Source of the DNA: Acrocarpospora corrugata
GTDB taxonomy: Bacteria; Actinomycetota; Actinomycetes; Streptosporangiales; Streptosporangiaceae
Length of the DNA: 62,698 nt
NCBI RefSeq assembly: GCF_009687845.1
Contig: NZ_BLAD01000048.1
Location: 123,358-186,055 of the forward strand
Direction of reading: 5' to 3'
Part shown: piece by piece, positions 1 to 8,564 of the stretch
Layout of the letters: every line of letters starts with the position of its first letter
How positions within the stretch are numbered: the stretch's first letter is position 1
Translations under genes and position numbers: made by a program
Notes under the pieces: generated by a model
Seen by the model: the letters and a program-made list of their open reading frames with translations, nothing else
Database searches by the model: none
Told to the model about the DNA's origin: nothing

Positions 1-1369
1 GGGAGGCGAGGTCGTCGGGGGTGACGCCGGGGAGGGGCTGGCGGGTGCGGAGGTATTCGGCGAAGGCGGCGGCCAGGACGTCGATCTGGAAGCGGGGGGA
101 GGTGGCGGTCCAGAGGTCGGCGGCGAGGGTGGCGCTGTCGAGGGAGTGGGTGGTCTCCGCGGGGCGGCGGGTGTCGGGGTCCTGCCAGCGGACGGTCACG
201 GTGGCGAGCTGGCCGGCGGCGCCAGTGCGCAGGCGGACGCGGTAGAGAGCGGTGACCGAGTGACCGGGGCCGATCTCGCCGCCGTCGCGGGAGTCGTCGC
301 GGAACTCTTCGGGGGCGAGGGCGCGGTTCTCGTAGCCGAGCAGGTGGTAGGTCTCGACGACGCCGGGGTTGAAGACGACCTGGGCTTTGGCGTCGCGGGC
401 GCGCAGGTCGAGGGTGGCGGGGAGCTGTTCGACGAAGGCTTTGCGCGCCTGTTCGAGGGAGCTGACGTAGATGGCGGCGCCGTCGCCGTTGTCGGCGAGC
501 TGTTCCATCAGGTCGTCGCCGTAGTCGCGGCCGACGCCGACGGAGAGCAGGGTGATCTGCTTGGCGGCGTGTTCGGCGACCCGGTCGAGGATGGTCTGCC
601 AGGAGGTGGAGCCGGTGTTGGCGAGGCCGTCGGAGAGCAGGATGACGCGGTTGGTGGCGACGGAGCGGAACGACCGGGACGCCTCCTGGTAGCCGGTGAT
701 CAGCCCGTCTTCCAGGTTGGTCGAGCCGTCCACGGCGAGGCGGTCGATGGCGGCGTGCAGGCCGGAGCGTTCGGCGACGGGGGTCATCGGGATGAGCAGT
801 TCCGCGGTGGTGCTGAACGGCACGATGGCGACCTGGTCGCCGGGCATGAGCTGGTCGACGAGGGTGTGCATGGCGTCGCGGACCAGGTCGAGCCTGCCCG
901 GCTCGTTCATCGAGCCGGAGACGTCCACGACGAAGGTGAGGTTGGCGGGGCGGCGCGCGCTGCTGTCGGTGGCCCGGGTCTGCAGGCCGATCCGGATCAG
1001 CGCCTCACCGCCGGGCGTCCGCGCCCCGTCGGCGTGTACGGCGAAGCCGTTGTCGGCCGGCTGCGGATAGTCCTGCGCGAACGCGTTGACGAACTCTTCG
1101 GTCCTGACCTGGCCGGGCTCGGGCAGCCGCCCGTCCTGGATGAGGCGGCGGGCGTACGCGTACGAGGCCGTGTCCACGTCGAGCGCGAAGGTGGACACCT
1201 GGTCGGTGAGCGTGTCCCGCTGCGCGGGCTGCTCCTGGGCCGCCCCGGCCAGCGGGTCGGGCGGGCGCTGCACCGGGTTGGGCGCCGTGGTGTTGTCGCT
1301 GGACCCGCCGCAGGCGGCGAGCAGCAGAGCGGAGATCGCGAGGACGAGGGCGTACGGTCGTGCTCTCAT
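1..1369 (-). CDS. vWA-domain lipoprotein (YfbK-like), C-terminus outside window
   Basis: The frame runs from the ATG at 1369 to the left edge without a stop, giving about 456 visible codons, so the C-terminus lies outside. GGAGG lies just upstream of the ATG. The N-terminus is a lipoprotein signal with lipobox LAAC ending at Cys20, so the protein should be exported and anchored to the outer face of the membrane. A von Willebrand factor A domain follows, with the metal-binding MIDAS motif DVSGSM at residues 149-154 preceded by the hydrophobic strand LTFVV. The layout (lipobox, short linker, N-terminal segment, vWA, C-terminal segment) matches the YfbK-like vWA family. The ligand is unknown. 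Confidence 0.85.
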   Translation of the reverse strand, partial: MRARPYALVLAISALLLAACGGSSDNTTAPNPVQRPPDPLAGAAQEQPAQRDTLTDQVSTFALDVDTASYAYARRLIQDGRLPEPGQVRTEEFVNAFAQDYPQPADNGFAVHADGARTPGGEALIRIGLQTRATDSSARRPANLTFVVDVSGSMNEPGRLDLVRDAMHTLVDQLMPGDQVAIVPFSTTAELLIPMTPVAERSGLHAAIDRLAVDGSTNLEDGLITGYQEASRSFRSVATNRVILLSDGLANTGSTSWQTILDRVAEHAAKQITLLSVGVGRDYGDDLMEQLADNGDGAAIYVSSLEQARKAFVEQLPATLDLRARDAKAQVVFNPGVVETYHLLGYENRALAPEEFRDDSRDGGEIGPGHSVTALYRVRLRTGAAGQLATVTVRWQDPDTRRPAETTHSLDSATLAADLWTATSPRFQIDVLAAAFAEYLRTRQPLPGVTPDDLAS

Positions 1370-1472
1370 TGGTCGCCTCCATAGGAATGGTGCTCTTCCC
1401 GTACGACGACGCCCTGAGGTGATCGCGCCGAGCCCGTCACTCAAGCGACGGCAAACCGTACCCGCCGCGTTA

Positions 1473-1895
1473 CTAGCAGGCGCAGGCGACGCCGGGCGGC
1501 GCGGCGAGCGGGTCGGCGGGGAGTCGTTCGACGGTGCCGTCGGCGCGTTCGATCGGGAATCCTTCGCGGGCCCAGTATTCGAAGCCGCCGATCATCTCCT
1601 TGACCCGGTAGCCGAGTCTGGCGAATTCGAGCGCGGCCTTGGTGGCGCCGTTGCAGCCGGGGCCCCAGCAGTAGACGACGACGTTCGCGGCGGGGTCGAT
1701 CTCCTGGCGCGCCCGGCCGGCGATCTCGCGGGTGGGCAGGTGCCGGGCGCCGGCGGCGTGGCCGGCGTCCCAGGATTGGCGGCTGCGCGTGTCGATCAGG
1801 ACCACGTTCCCGAGGTCGTCGGCCACGTCGGAGGGGTCGGTCTCGAAGGCGAGCCGGCCGGCGAAGTGGGTCACGGCCGTGGAATTGCGCGACAT
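1473..1895 (-). CDS. Rhodanese-like domain protein
   Basis: A 140-residue single-domain rhodanese. The strand VVLIDTRS near residues 31-38 and the active-site loop YCWGPGCNGAT with candidate catalytic Cys76 identify the family, which carries or transfers sulfane sulfur. The C-terminus ends in a Cys-Ala-Cys pair that may bind metal or form a disulfide; that part is inference. There is no signal peptide, so it is cytoplasmic. It is divergent from the FtrA-type regulator at 1989, with 93 bases between the start codons. This pairing recurs in actinobacteria and suggests that the regulator controls this gene. The true substrate cannot be read from the sequence. Confidence 0.85.
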   Translation of the reverse strand: MSRNSTAVTHFAGRLAFETDPSDVADDLGNVVLIDTRSRQSWDAGHAAGARHLPTREIAGRARQEIDPAANVVVYCWGPGCNGATKAALEFARLGYRVKEMIGGFEYWAREGFPIERADGTVERLPADPLAAPPGVACAC

Positions 1896-1976
1896 GTCGG
1901 CTCCGATCTGAAGGGGTTGCGACGATCCTCGCGGCTGACGCCGTTACCAACGAGTGGCGTGAATGCCCTATACCGC

Positions 1977-1982
1977 TAATAT
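1977..1982 (+). promoter_or_regulatory. Candidate -10 box of the FtrA-type regulator gene (leaderless)
   Basis: TAATAT ends six bases before the ATG at 1989, the usual spacing for an actinobacterial leaderless message starting at the A of the ATG. No convincing -35 element lies 17-18 bases upstream. No Shine-Dalgarno sequence precedes the ATG, which fits a leaderless transcript. This is a motif-based inference. Confidence 0.4.
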
Positions 1983-1988
1983 CCAGCC

Positions 1989-2936
1989 ATGCGGGTATCC
2001 GTCGTCGCCTTCGATGGCATGGCGCCCTTCGAGCTCGGCTGCGTGGTCGAGATCTTCGGGCTGCCCCGGCCAGAACTGAACGTGCCCTGGTACGACCTGC
2101 GGGTCTGCTCGGAGACCACCGGAGCGCTGCGCGTCGTCGGCGGATTCACCATGCGCACGGAGCACGGCCTGGAAGCCCTCGAAGACGCTGAAACCGTGAT
2201 CATCCCGGCCGTGCCCCGCCTCGGCGACGCCATCACGCCGGCGCTCCGCGACGCCCTCCGGGCCGCGCACGGCAGGGGCGCCCGGATGGTCGCCATCTGC
2301 TCGGGCGCGTTCGTGCTGGCCGCCGCCGGACTGCTGGACGGCCGCCCGGCCACCACCCACTGGAAGTACGCCGACCAGCTCCAACTCCGCTTCCCCACCA
2401 TCCGGGTCACCCCCGACGTCCTGTACGTCGACGACGGCGACATCCTCACCAGCGCCGGCAGCGCCGCCGGACTCGACCTCATGCTGCACCTCATCCGCAA
2501 GGACCACGGCCCGTCGATCGCCAACGCGGTCGCCCGCCGGCTGGTGATCCCGCCGCACCGGGAGGGCGGCCAGGCCCAGTTCATCGAGGCCCCGATCACC
2601 GTCACCGACGACGACTCGATCAGCCGGGCGATGGAGTGGGCGCTCGCCAACCTGGCCCAGCCGATCACCGTGGCCGCGCTGGCCCGGCGGGCGGCCATGT
2701 CGCCGCGCTCGTTCCTGCGCCACTTCCACCGCAAGACCGGCACCAGCCCGCTCCGCTGGGTGATCGCGCAGCGCGTCGCCGCGAGCCTGGCCCTGCTCGA
2801 AGGGACGTCGGTCCCGGTCGAGGAGGTCGCCCAGGCGGTCGGCTTCGAGAGCCCGGTGACGTTCCGGCACCACTTCGGCCGCGCGATGCACACCTCGCCG
2901 TCGTCCTACCGGCGGACGTTCAGCCGCAGTATTTGA
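1989..2936 (+). CDS. GlxA/FtrA-type AraC-family transcriptional regulator
   Basis: A 315-residue two-domain regulator. The N-terminal half is a DJ-1/PfpI (class I amidotransferase-like) fold; the segment MVAICSGAFVLAAAGLLDG carries the nucleophile-elbow Cys typical of the family. The C-terminal hundred residues are an AraC helix-turn-helix pair, seen in ITVAALARRAAMSPRSFLRHF and in the closing AVGFESPVTFRHHFGRA. Such proteins are cytoplasmic DNA-binding regulators whose PfpI domain senses an unknown signal rather than acting as a protease. It is divergent from the rhodanese gene at 1473-1895, its most likely target. The APH-like gene follows 49 bases downstream. Confidence 0.88.
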   Translation: MRVSVVAFDGMAPFELGCVVEIFGLPRPELNVPWYDLRVCSETTGALRVVGGFTMRTEHGLEALEDAETVIIPAVPRLGDAITPALRDALRAAHGRGARMVAICSGAFVLAAAGLLDGRPATTHWKYADQLQLRFPTIRVTPDVLYVDDGDILTSAGSAAGLDLMLHLIRKDHGPSIANAVARRLVIPPHREGGQAQFIEAPITVTDDDSISRAMEWALANLAQPITVAALARRAAMSPRSFLRHFHRKTGTSPLRWVIAQRVAASLALLEGTSVPVEEVAQAVGFESPVTFRHHFGRAMHTSPSSYRRTFSRSI

Positions 2937-2985
2937 GTACGCCCTACTCATGCGAGCCCACCGAACCGCCCGCCAGGATCAGGTC

Positions 2986-4038
2986 ATGGACCTGACGGAT
3001 CTCGTACGAACCAGCCTCGGCGCCCCGGAGGCGGAAATCGCCGAACAGCGGGTCGAACCGATCCACCACCCGACCGGCATGCTGTCGACCGCCGGGCTCT
3101 CCCGCGTGCGCGGCACCACCACGACCGGCCGGACGTGGTCGTTCGTGGTCAAGTCCATCCACTCCGTCAAACACTGGCCCGGCCTGGACACGGTGCCGAA
3201 AGAGCTCCAGGACGATTTCATCGCGGGCTTCCCGTGGCGCACCGACGTGGACGCCTACCTGGCGGACGAGCCGCTGCCGGAGGGTCTGCGCCTGCCCCGG
3301 CTCTACCATCTCGACGATCTGGGCGACGACCGCCTGGTCGCCTGGATGGAGGACGTCGACGCCTGCGCCAAACCCTGGGACCTGGATCGGTATCGCACCG
3401 CGGCCAGGCTGCTCGGCGAGCTGGCGGCAAGCCGGCCGGCCGCGCCTGGCACGAACCTCGGCCTGCACGCGGTGTACCAGGGCCCGACGCTGCACCTCTT
3501 CATCCCGACGCTGGCCGACCCGGCGACCTGGCGGCATCCGCTGCTCCCCGGCCCTGACGACCCGCTGCGCGCGGACCTGCTGACCGTCGCCGAGTATTTC
3601 CCGGCCCTGCTCGCAGGACTTGACCGCCTCCCGTTCACCCGCTGCCACGGCGACGCCAGCCCCGCCAACCTGCTGGTCCCGATGGACGGATCGGCCGAGT
3701 TCGTGGCGATCGACTGGAGCTGGGGCTGCCCCACCGGCATCGGCTTCGACCTCGGCCAACTCCTGGTGGGCCAATCCCACGACGGCGTCACCGAACCGGA
3801 GGACCTGCCCGCGATCCACGAGACGATCCTCACGGCGTACTCAGACGCGATCGGCACCGACGCGAGCTTCGGATACATCGGCGCGCTGCTCGTGCGCTCC
3901 CTGTTCACCGCCATCCCGGTGGAACGCCTGGGCGAGGACCCGACCCCCGAACTGGCCGACCTGTTCCGCAAACGGATCGGCCTGGCGCGCTTCGCCGTCG
4001 AACTCTTCACCCGGCACGTACGGCCGCACCTGGCCTAG
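2986..4038 (+). CDS. APH-family phosphotransferase
   Basis: A 350-residue aminoglycoside phosphotransferase/choline kinase-like protein. The kinase signature HGDASPANLL (catalytic Asp) is followed about 20 residues later by IDWSWG, the metal-binding Asp segment. I chose the ATG at 2986 because AGGATCAGG precedes it; an in-frame ATG at 2950 lacks a binding site. The stop overlaps that of the convergent SpoIIE gene by four bases. This fold phosphorylates many small molecules, so resistance should not be assumed. Its position after the AraC-type regulator may mean co-transcription. Confidence 0.75.
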   Translation: MDLTDLVRTSLGAPEAEIAEQRVEPIHHPTGMLSTAGLSRVRGTTTTGRTWSFVVKSIHSVKHWPGLDTVPKELQDDFIAGFPWRTDVDAYLADEPLPEGLRLPRLYHLDDLGDDRLVAWMEDVDACAKPWDLDRYRTAARLLGELAASRPAAPGTNLGLHAVYQGPTLHLFIPTLADPATWRHPLLPGPDDPLRADLLTVAEYFPALLAGLDRLPFTRCHGDASPANLLVPMDGSAEFVAIDWSWGCPTGIGFDLGQLLVGQSHDGVTEPEDLPAIHETILTAYSDAIGTDASFGYIGALLVRSLFTAIPVERLGEDPTPELADLFRKRIGLARFAVELFTRHVRPHLA

Positions 4039-5483
4039 ATCGCCAGCGAGAACCACACGGTCTTCCCGCCCGCCACCCGGCTGGTCCCCCACCGCGCCGA
4101 CAGCTGGCTGACCAGATAGAGCCCGCGCCCCTCCTCGTCCAGCCCGCCGGGCTCGCGCAGCACCGGCATCCGGTGATCGTCGTCGCTGACCTCACAGAGC
4201 AGCACATCGGTGCGCAGCAGCCGGATCGTGATCGGCCGCGGGGTGGTGCGCACCGCGTTGGTGACCAGTTCGGAGGCGAGCAGCTGCGCGGCCGGGACCA
4301 GATGGCCGAGCCCCCAGCTCTCCAGCGTCCGCCCCACCAGCCCGCGCACCCGCCCCGGCGTGGTCACCTGCGGCTCCAGCATCCACTGCGCCACGTCCTG
4401 GCTGGGGATGCCCTTGAACCGGATCGCCAGCAGAGTCACGTCGTCGCCGTGCCCGTCCGGGATCAGGCTGTCGCACAGGTCCTCGATCGGCTCGCCGTCC
4501 GACAGCCGGCGGCGCAGCCGCTCCACCCCCACCAGGATGTCCTCGCCGCGCTCCTCCACCAGCCCGTCGGTGTAGAGCACCAGCATGCTGCCGTCCTGGG
4601 CGGCGATCTCGGTGGTCTCGAAGGGGGTGCGCCCCAGCCCGATCGGCGCGCAACTCGGCGGCGCGAGCACCTCGGCCTTGCCGTCCGAGGCGACCAGAAT
4701 CGGCGGGAGATGCCCGGCGCTGGCGATCGTGCACCGCCGCAGCACCGGGTCGTACACGCAGTAGACGCAGGTGGTGATGGTCTGCGCGGCCAGCCGCTGG
4801 GCCATCTCGTCCAGCGAGTGCAGCACCTGCTCGGCGGGCAGATCAAGCGAAGCCAGGGTCTGTACGGCGGTGCGCAGCTGCCCCATGATCGCCGCCGCGT
4901 CCAGGCCGTGGCCCATGACGTCCCCCACGACCAGAGCCACCCGGCTGCCCGGCAGCGGGATCACGTCGAACCAGTCACCCCCGACCCTGGCGGCGGCCGG
5001 CTGGTAGCGGAAGGCGATCTCCAGCCCGGGTAACTCCGGCGGGCGTCCGGGACGCATCCCCCGCTGCAGCGTCTCCACCGTCTCCAGCTGCTGCCGGTGC
5101 AACCGGCCGTGGTAGATGGTCAGCGCCGCGGGCACCCCGAGCTGCCCCGCCAAGTGCAGATCCGCCTGGTCGAACGGCGGGCGTTCACGCTCCCGCGCGA
5201 GCACGGCCCAGCCGATCGCCTTGCCGTACGCGCGAAGCGGGACCACCAGCACGCCACCGGCCGTCACGGCCGGTTTGAGCAGGCTGTCGTCCTCGGCCCA
5301 CCGCGCGGGCAGCCGCCCGCGCGGGTCGATCCGGTGCAGCGCGCCGCCGTCCAGGTAGACGGCGGCGGCGTCGGCCAGCCACGGTACGGCGGCCTCGCAC
5401 CACAACCGGGTGGCCTGCTCGGGATCGAGGCTGTCCCCGATCGCGCGCATGGCCTCATACAGAGTCTCCCCGTCCCATGACAC
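4035..5483 (-). CDS. GAF-like/SpoIIE PP2C phosphatase with C-terminal RsbW-like ATPase domain
   Basis: A 482-residue soluble regulator. Residues 1-130 form a divergent GAF-like sensor. A SpoIIE-type PP2C phosphatase domain follows, with its metal ligands visible in GGDWFDV, GDVMGHGLDA, YTDGLVEE and GDDVTLLA. The last 110 residues are a GHKL ATPase with N-box ELVTNAV and G2 box GRGLYLV, as in RsbW anti-sigma kinases. Such fusions act in partner-switching control of sigma factors, dephosphorylating an anti-sigma antagonist and possibly rephosphorylating it. No partner STAS protein is encoded nearby. It lies 13 bases downstream of the methyltransferase gene, so the two are probably one operon. 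Confidence 0.88.
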   Translation of the reverse strand: MSWDGETLYEAMRAIGDSLDPEQATRLWCEAAVPWLADAAAVYLDGGALHRIDPRGRLPARWAEDDSLLKPAVTAGGVLVVPLRAYGKAIGWAVLARERERPPFDQADLHLAGQLGVPAALTIYHGRLHRQQLETVETLQRGMRPGRPPELPGLEIAFRYQPAAARVGGDWFDVIPLPGSRVALVVGDVMGHGLDAAAIMGQLRTAVQTLASLDLPAEQVLHSLDEMAQRLAAQTITTCVYCVYDPVLRRCTIASAGHLPPILVASDGKAEVLAPPSCAPIGLGRTPFETTEIAAQDGSMLVLYTDGLVEERGEDILVGVERLRRRLSDGEPIEDLCDSLIPDGHGDDVTLLAIRFKGIPSQDVAQWMLEPQVTTPGRVRGLVGRTLESWGLGHLVPAAQLLASELVTNAVRTTPRPITIRLLRTDVLLCEVSDDDHRMPVLREPGGLDEEGRGLYLVSQLSARWGTSRVAGGKTVWFSLAI

Positions 5484-5496
5484 GGGCTTCCTCGGC

Positions 5497-6162
5497 TCAG
5501 AACTGGTTACGGCGGCAGTTGAGGAACAGCTGGATCTCCGGCGGCGCCTGGGTGGTGGCCGGGGCGTAGGAGATGTCGGTCTCCAGCACGACGGTGAACC
5601 CGGCCTCCTCGATGACGGCGCGCAGGTCGTCCCGGAGGTAACCGGTCACCCGTACGGGGGCGCCGAGGAACTGGAAGGGCACGTCGTCCAGGTCGATCTC
5701 GACCATGCTCAGCGCGAGCACGCCGCCCGGGACGAGCACGTCGTGGATCCTCTTGAGCGCGGTCGCGATCTGCTCGCGCGGCAGCATGAGCAGCACGAAG
5801 AAGGCGACGACCGCGTCGAACCGGCCGAGCGAGTCGTCCAGCTCGGTGATGTCGCGTTCGAGGAAGGTGCCCTCGGGGACGTTCTTGCGCGCGATGTCGA
5901 GCATGACCGGCGAGATGTCGATCCCGACCACCTCGCAACCGGCCTCGGCGAACTGCTGCGAGGTGGGCGAGCCCGTGCCGCAGCCCACGTCCAGGACGCG
6001 GGCGCCCGGCTGGAGCTGTTTGATCAGCCACTCACCTGCCGCGATCTGGCCTTCCTTGTGCGGGAACGCGTCGTCGTAGCGGGAGCCGATACGGTTGAAG
6101 GCCTCAGCCTGCAGCGCACGGTACTCCTCGCGGGAGCTTCCGGACTCGGATTCAGTTGTCAT
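5497..6162 (-). CDS. Class I SAM-dependent methyltransferase
   Basis: A 221-residue methyltransferase. Motif I, VLDVGCGTGSPT, binds S-adenosylmethionine; VVGIDISPVML supplies the acidic ribose-binding residue; the later VLVPGGVLALSMVEID is the usual post-motif strand. Nothing indicates the substrate, which could be a small metabolite. It starts the two-gene unit with the SpoIIE phosphatase. The 226-base region upstream is AT-richer than its surroundings and contains a 15-base palindrome at 6280-6294. Confidence 0.85.
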   Translation of the reverse strand: MTTESESGSSREEYRALQAEAFNRIGSRYDDAFPHKEGQIAAGEWLIKQLQPGARVLDVGCGTGSPTSQQFAEAGCEVVGIDISPVMLDIARKNVPEGTFLERDITELDDSLGRFDAVVAFFVLLMLPREQIATALKRIHDVLVPGGVLALSMVEIDLDDVPFQFLGAPVRVTGYLRDDLRAVIEEAGFTVVLETDISYAPATTQAPPEIQLFLNCRRNQF

Positions 6163-6279
6163 CTATGCCGCCATTGTGATCAGCCGTCATCTGCCCACTC
6201 TTAGATAGGGGCACATCGTACACAAGTCAAGATATATCGGCGTAAATTCGTCGTTTCCGGGCCGCGACGTGGGAGATTA

Positions 6280-6294
6280 CCGGCAACTTGCCGG
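6280..6294. repeat. 15-base perfect palindrome CCGGCAA-C-TTGCCGG
   Basis: A seven-base perfect inverted repeat around a single central C lies upstream of the methyltransferase gene (start 6162) and downstream of the SCO6745-type gene (stop 6389). It could be an operator for the methyltransferase/SpoIIE unit or a short hairpin. It lacks a T-run, so it is not an obvious terminator. Confidence 0.45.
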
Positions 6295-6388
6295 AATTGG
6301 ACAGTCAAGTTCACCGTCAAGCGGCAACTTTGCTACTGTGCACTACTTTCCCATCATTTTCCGGGACAGCCGACAGGGTGGCGCCAAC

Positions 6389-7225
6389 TTAACCGAAGTT
6401 CAGTAGCCCCGCTCCGACGACGGCCCGCCCGAAAACCCGAGCCAGCTCGGCCAGCCGCTCACATTCCTGATCGTCCAGTACGGCATACGCCGGGAACGCC
6501 AGCACATCCGTCCGGTCCTCGATGCCCTGGCGGAACGCCTGCCCGCGCTCGGTCAGGGTGAGCCCGTCGCCGAGCAGTCCGCGGGCGCGAAGATCCTCCT
6601 CGGCCGCCGCCCAGACCTCCCTGGGCCAGCCGCGGGTGGCTCTGAGCAGGTCCACCATGCCTTTGGTGGTCGCCGCGTAGAGGACGAGGGCTTCGAGTCC
6701 GGTGAGTCCTTCGGTCACGAGGGCGGCGATGTGCCCGTCGCCCCGGTACTCCCGCAGCAGGGTCTGCGCGTGCCACAACCGCAGCAGCGGCTCATCCGGC
6801 CACGGCAGTGCCGCGTGCGCGGCGAACAGCGCGCGTCCCTGCACGTGCCGGCAAGCCTCCAGGGCTGCCCGAGTCGCCAATTCCAGCGTCTCCGGCAACT
6901 CCGGATACTCGTGGAATCCGGCCCTCCGTAATGCGGCCCCCGCCGCGTCCAGGCGTGCTTCCAGCAGTTTCTCCGGCGTCACCACATCCCAGACCGCGGG
7001 AATGCCCTCCCGTACCAGGTCAGGACAGAAGTTGAAAAATGTGGCTATGACCACCTCGGCCGGGACGGCCCCCATAGCCGCCACCCGGGAAGCGAAATAA
7101 CCCGCCTGCCGATCCTCGACTCCCAGGGCCCGATACCGCTCCGGCGCCTCCGGCACGAAGTAGACCATCGCGTGCAACGGCTCCAGCCGCCGCCAAGCCT
7201 GCCGCGCCGCCCCAACCGAAGCCAT
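6389..7225 (-). CDS. SCO6745-type protein (helical, winged-helix-like)
   Basis: A 278-residue protein resembling the actinobacterial SCO6745 family: an N-terminal helical part with the ARRALEPLHA-like segment (here AWRRLEPLHAMVYF), a central helical region, and the C-terminal segment LTLTERGQAFRQGIEDRTD, which looks like the wing of a winged helix. I chose the ATG at 7225 because GGAGG precedes it at good spacing; an in-frame TTG six codons upstream has none. The molecular function is not established to my knowledge. It could be a regulator of redox or aromatic metabolism, but that is speculation. Confidence 0.65.
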   Translation of the reverse strand: MASVGAARQAWRRLEPLHAMVYFVPEAPERYRALGVEDRQAGYFASRVAAMGAVPAEVVIATFFNFCPDLVREGIPAVWDVVTPEKLLEARLDAAGAALRRAGFHEYPELPETLELATRAALEACRHVQGRALFAAHAALPWPDEPLLRLWHAQTLLREYRGDGHIAALVTEGLTGLEALVLYAATTKGMVDLLRATRGWPREVWAAAEEDLRARGLLGDGLTLTERGQAFRQGIEDRTDVLAFPAYAVLDDQECERLAELARVFGRAVVGAGLLNFG

Positions 7226-7309
7226 CCCAGCCCTCCAACCCAAGGTGACCGAACATTATTCGGCGACACCCGGACCGTCAATCTCCGGCCCGGGATCCTC
7301 AACATCGCC

Positions 7310-8422
7310 CTACGGCAGCAGCGACCCCGTGAACAGCGCGGGCCCGGCGGGATAGATATCCGACAGAAGCCAGAGGCGCGAGGTGGTGAGTTCGATGCCC
7401 AAGTTGTCCCGCCCCTCATGATGGACGGCGAACTCGCCAGAGCTGGGAACCTCCTGGACAGTCCAGGCGATGGAGTCGGGAGACGTGCCGATGACCACCG
7501 GCCGCTGCTGCGCGCCCTCCGCGGGCGAGAGCGCCAGAGCCGAGATCCAGACCTTGCCGGAGGCGTCCTGCGCGATCGACTGCAGGCCGATGATCTCGGG
7601 CGGAAGCGCCACCGTGGTCCACGTACTGCCGTCGTAGCGGCTCAGCAGGGGCTCGGTAGGCCGGGGTTCCCCCCGCGTGTAGTTGGTGCCGACGACCCAG
7701 ATGTCATCGGAGGTACGCGGAAGGACGTCCTCCAGCGTGGACCCCTCGCTGAACGGGGCCGGGTAGGGAACGTTCTCCCAGGCCGACCCGGTGTAGTGCG
7801 CAACCCCGGGGACCGAGTCATCCTCGCCCGGGGCGTTACCCACCGCCCACGCCTCGGCGGAGATGCCCTTGAGGGCCAGAACCCGCTGCATCGGCATGGA
7901 GTGCGGCACCCACGCAGTGCCCTCCAGCCGCCAGATCGTGCTCGCGCCGGGCTGCGTGCGGATCCCAGGAACCCACAGCCCCGAAGGGGTGTGCTCAGGC
8001 GCGGCCGACGTCAGCCCGGGAGGTGCCGGGACCTGCACGAACGCGCCGTTGACGAGGTGAGCCATATAGGCCGCGCCGTTCTTGGTGCCACCGATCCACA
8101 CCTCACCACCGGTGGTGGCATTCACGCTGCTGAGAACACCCCGACTGGAGAAGTTGGGAATCGTGAACCCGGCCCACCGTCTGCCGTTCCAGCGATGGAC
8201 CACGGGATTGCCGGGATAGCCAGGCTTGAGCGCCTGATACCCGACGATCCAGATCTGATTCTGCTCCGGCGCGGCCAGATCCAGAAGCGCCGCCTTGGGC
8301 CGGAGTTCCGGCAGCGGATGACTTTGCAGGACCGGATCCGCAGCCAGCACGGGCGAAGGCACCATGACGGCTGCCGCCAGAACGAGGAAGGCCGCCGCGG
8401 CCCGGCCGATAAAGGGGCTCAT
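7310..8422 (-). CDS. Secreted beta-propeller protein
   Basis: A 370-residue exported protein. I place the start at the ATG at 8422, where a signal peptide begins (MSPFIGRAAAAFLVLAAAVM, then an Ala-x-Ala-like cleavage region near LAA). The mature protein has repeated blades with the pattern hydrophobic-W-x-V/I-G followed by a Trp-rich HRWNGRRW or YDGSTWTTV strand, as in IWIVGYQAL, VWIGGTKNG, AWAVGNAPG and IWVVGTNYT. This is a galactose-oxidase/kelch-like propeller without visible catalytic residues. It probably binds a polymer or surface partner; the ligand is unknown. The next two genes upstream are also exported. Confidence 0.7.
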   Translation of the reverse strand: MSPFIGRAAAAFLVLAAAVMVPSPVLAADPVLQSHPLPELRPKAALLDLAAPEQNQIWIVGYQALKPGYPGNPVVHRWNGRRWAGFTIPNFSSRGVLSSVNATTGGEVWIGGTKNGAAYMAHLVNGAFVQVPAPPGLTSAAPEHTPSGLWVPGIRTQPGASTIWRLEGTAWVPHSMPMQRVLALKGISAEAWAVGNAPGEDDSVPGVAHYTGSAWENVPYPAPFSEGSTLEDVLPRTSDDIWVVGTNYTRGEPRPTEPLLSRYDGSTWTTVALPPEIIGLQSIAQDASGKVWISALALSPAEGAQQRPVVIGTSPDSIAWTVQEVPSSGEFAVHHEGRDNLGIELTTSRLWLLSDIYPAGPALFTGSLLP

Positions 8423-8564
8423 ATGCCAAGCTTCCCGGACTTCACAGCAAATGATCTCGTTTGTCCCGCTCTTTTCACGGCGAGTTCCAGAGAATCGGTC
8501 AAGAATGGAACAAAGCCTACAAATGCCATTTTCCGGCGACGTACGGACATGCTTGGTAGTGGGT

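Noticed and set aside
2986-4038. Aminoglycoside resistance gene
   Set aside because: The APH fold is clear, but nothing ties it to a known resistance subfamily, and chromosomal APH-like kinases act on many substrates.
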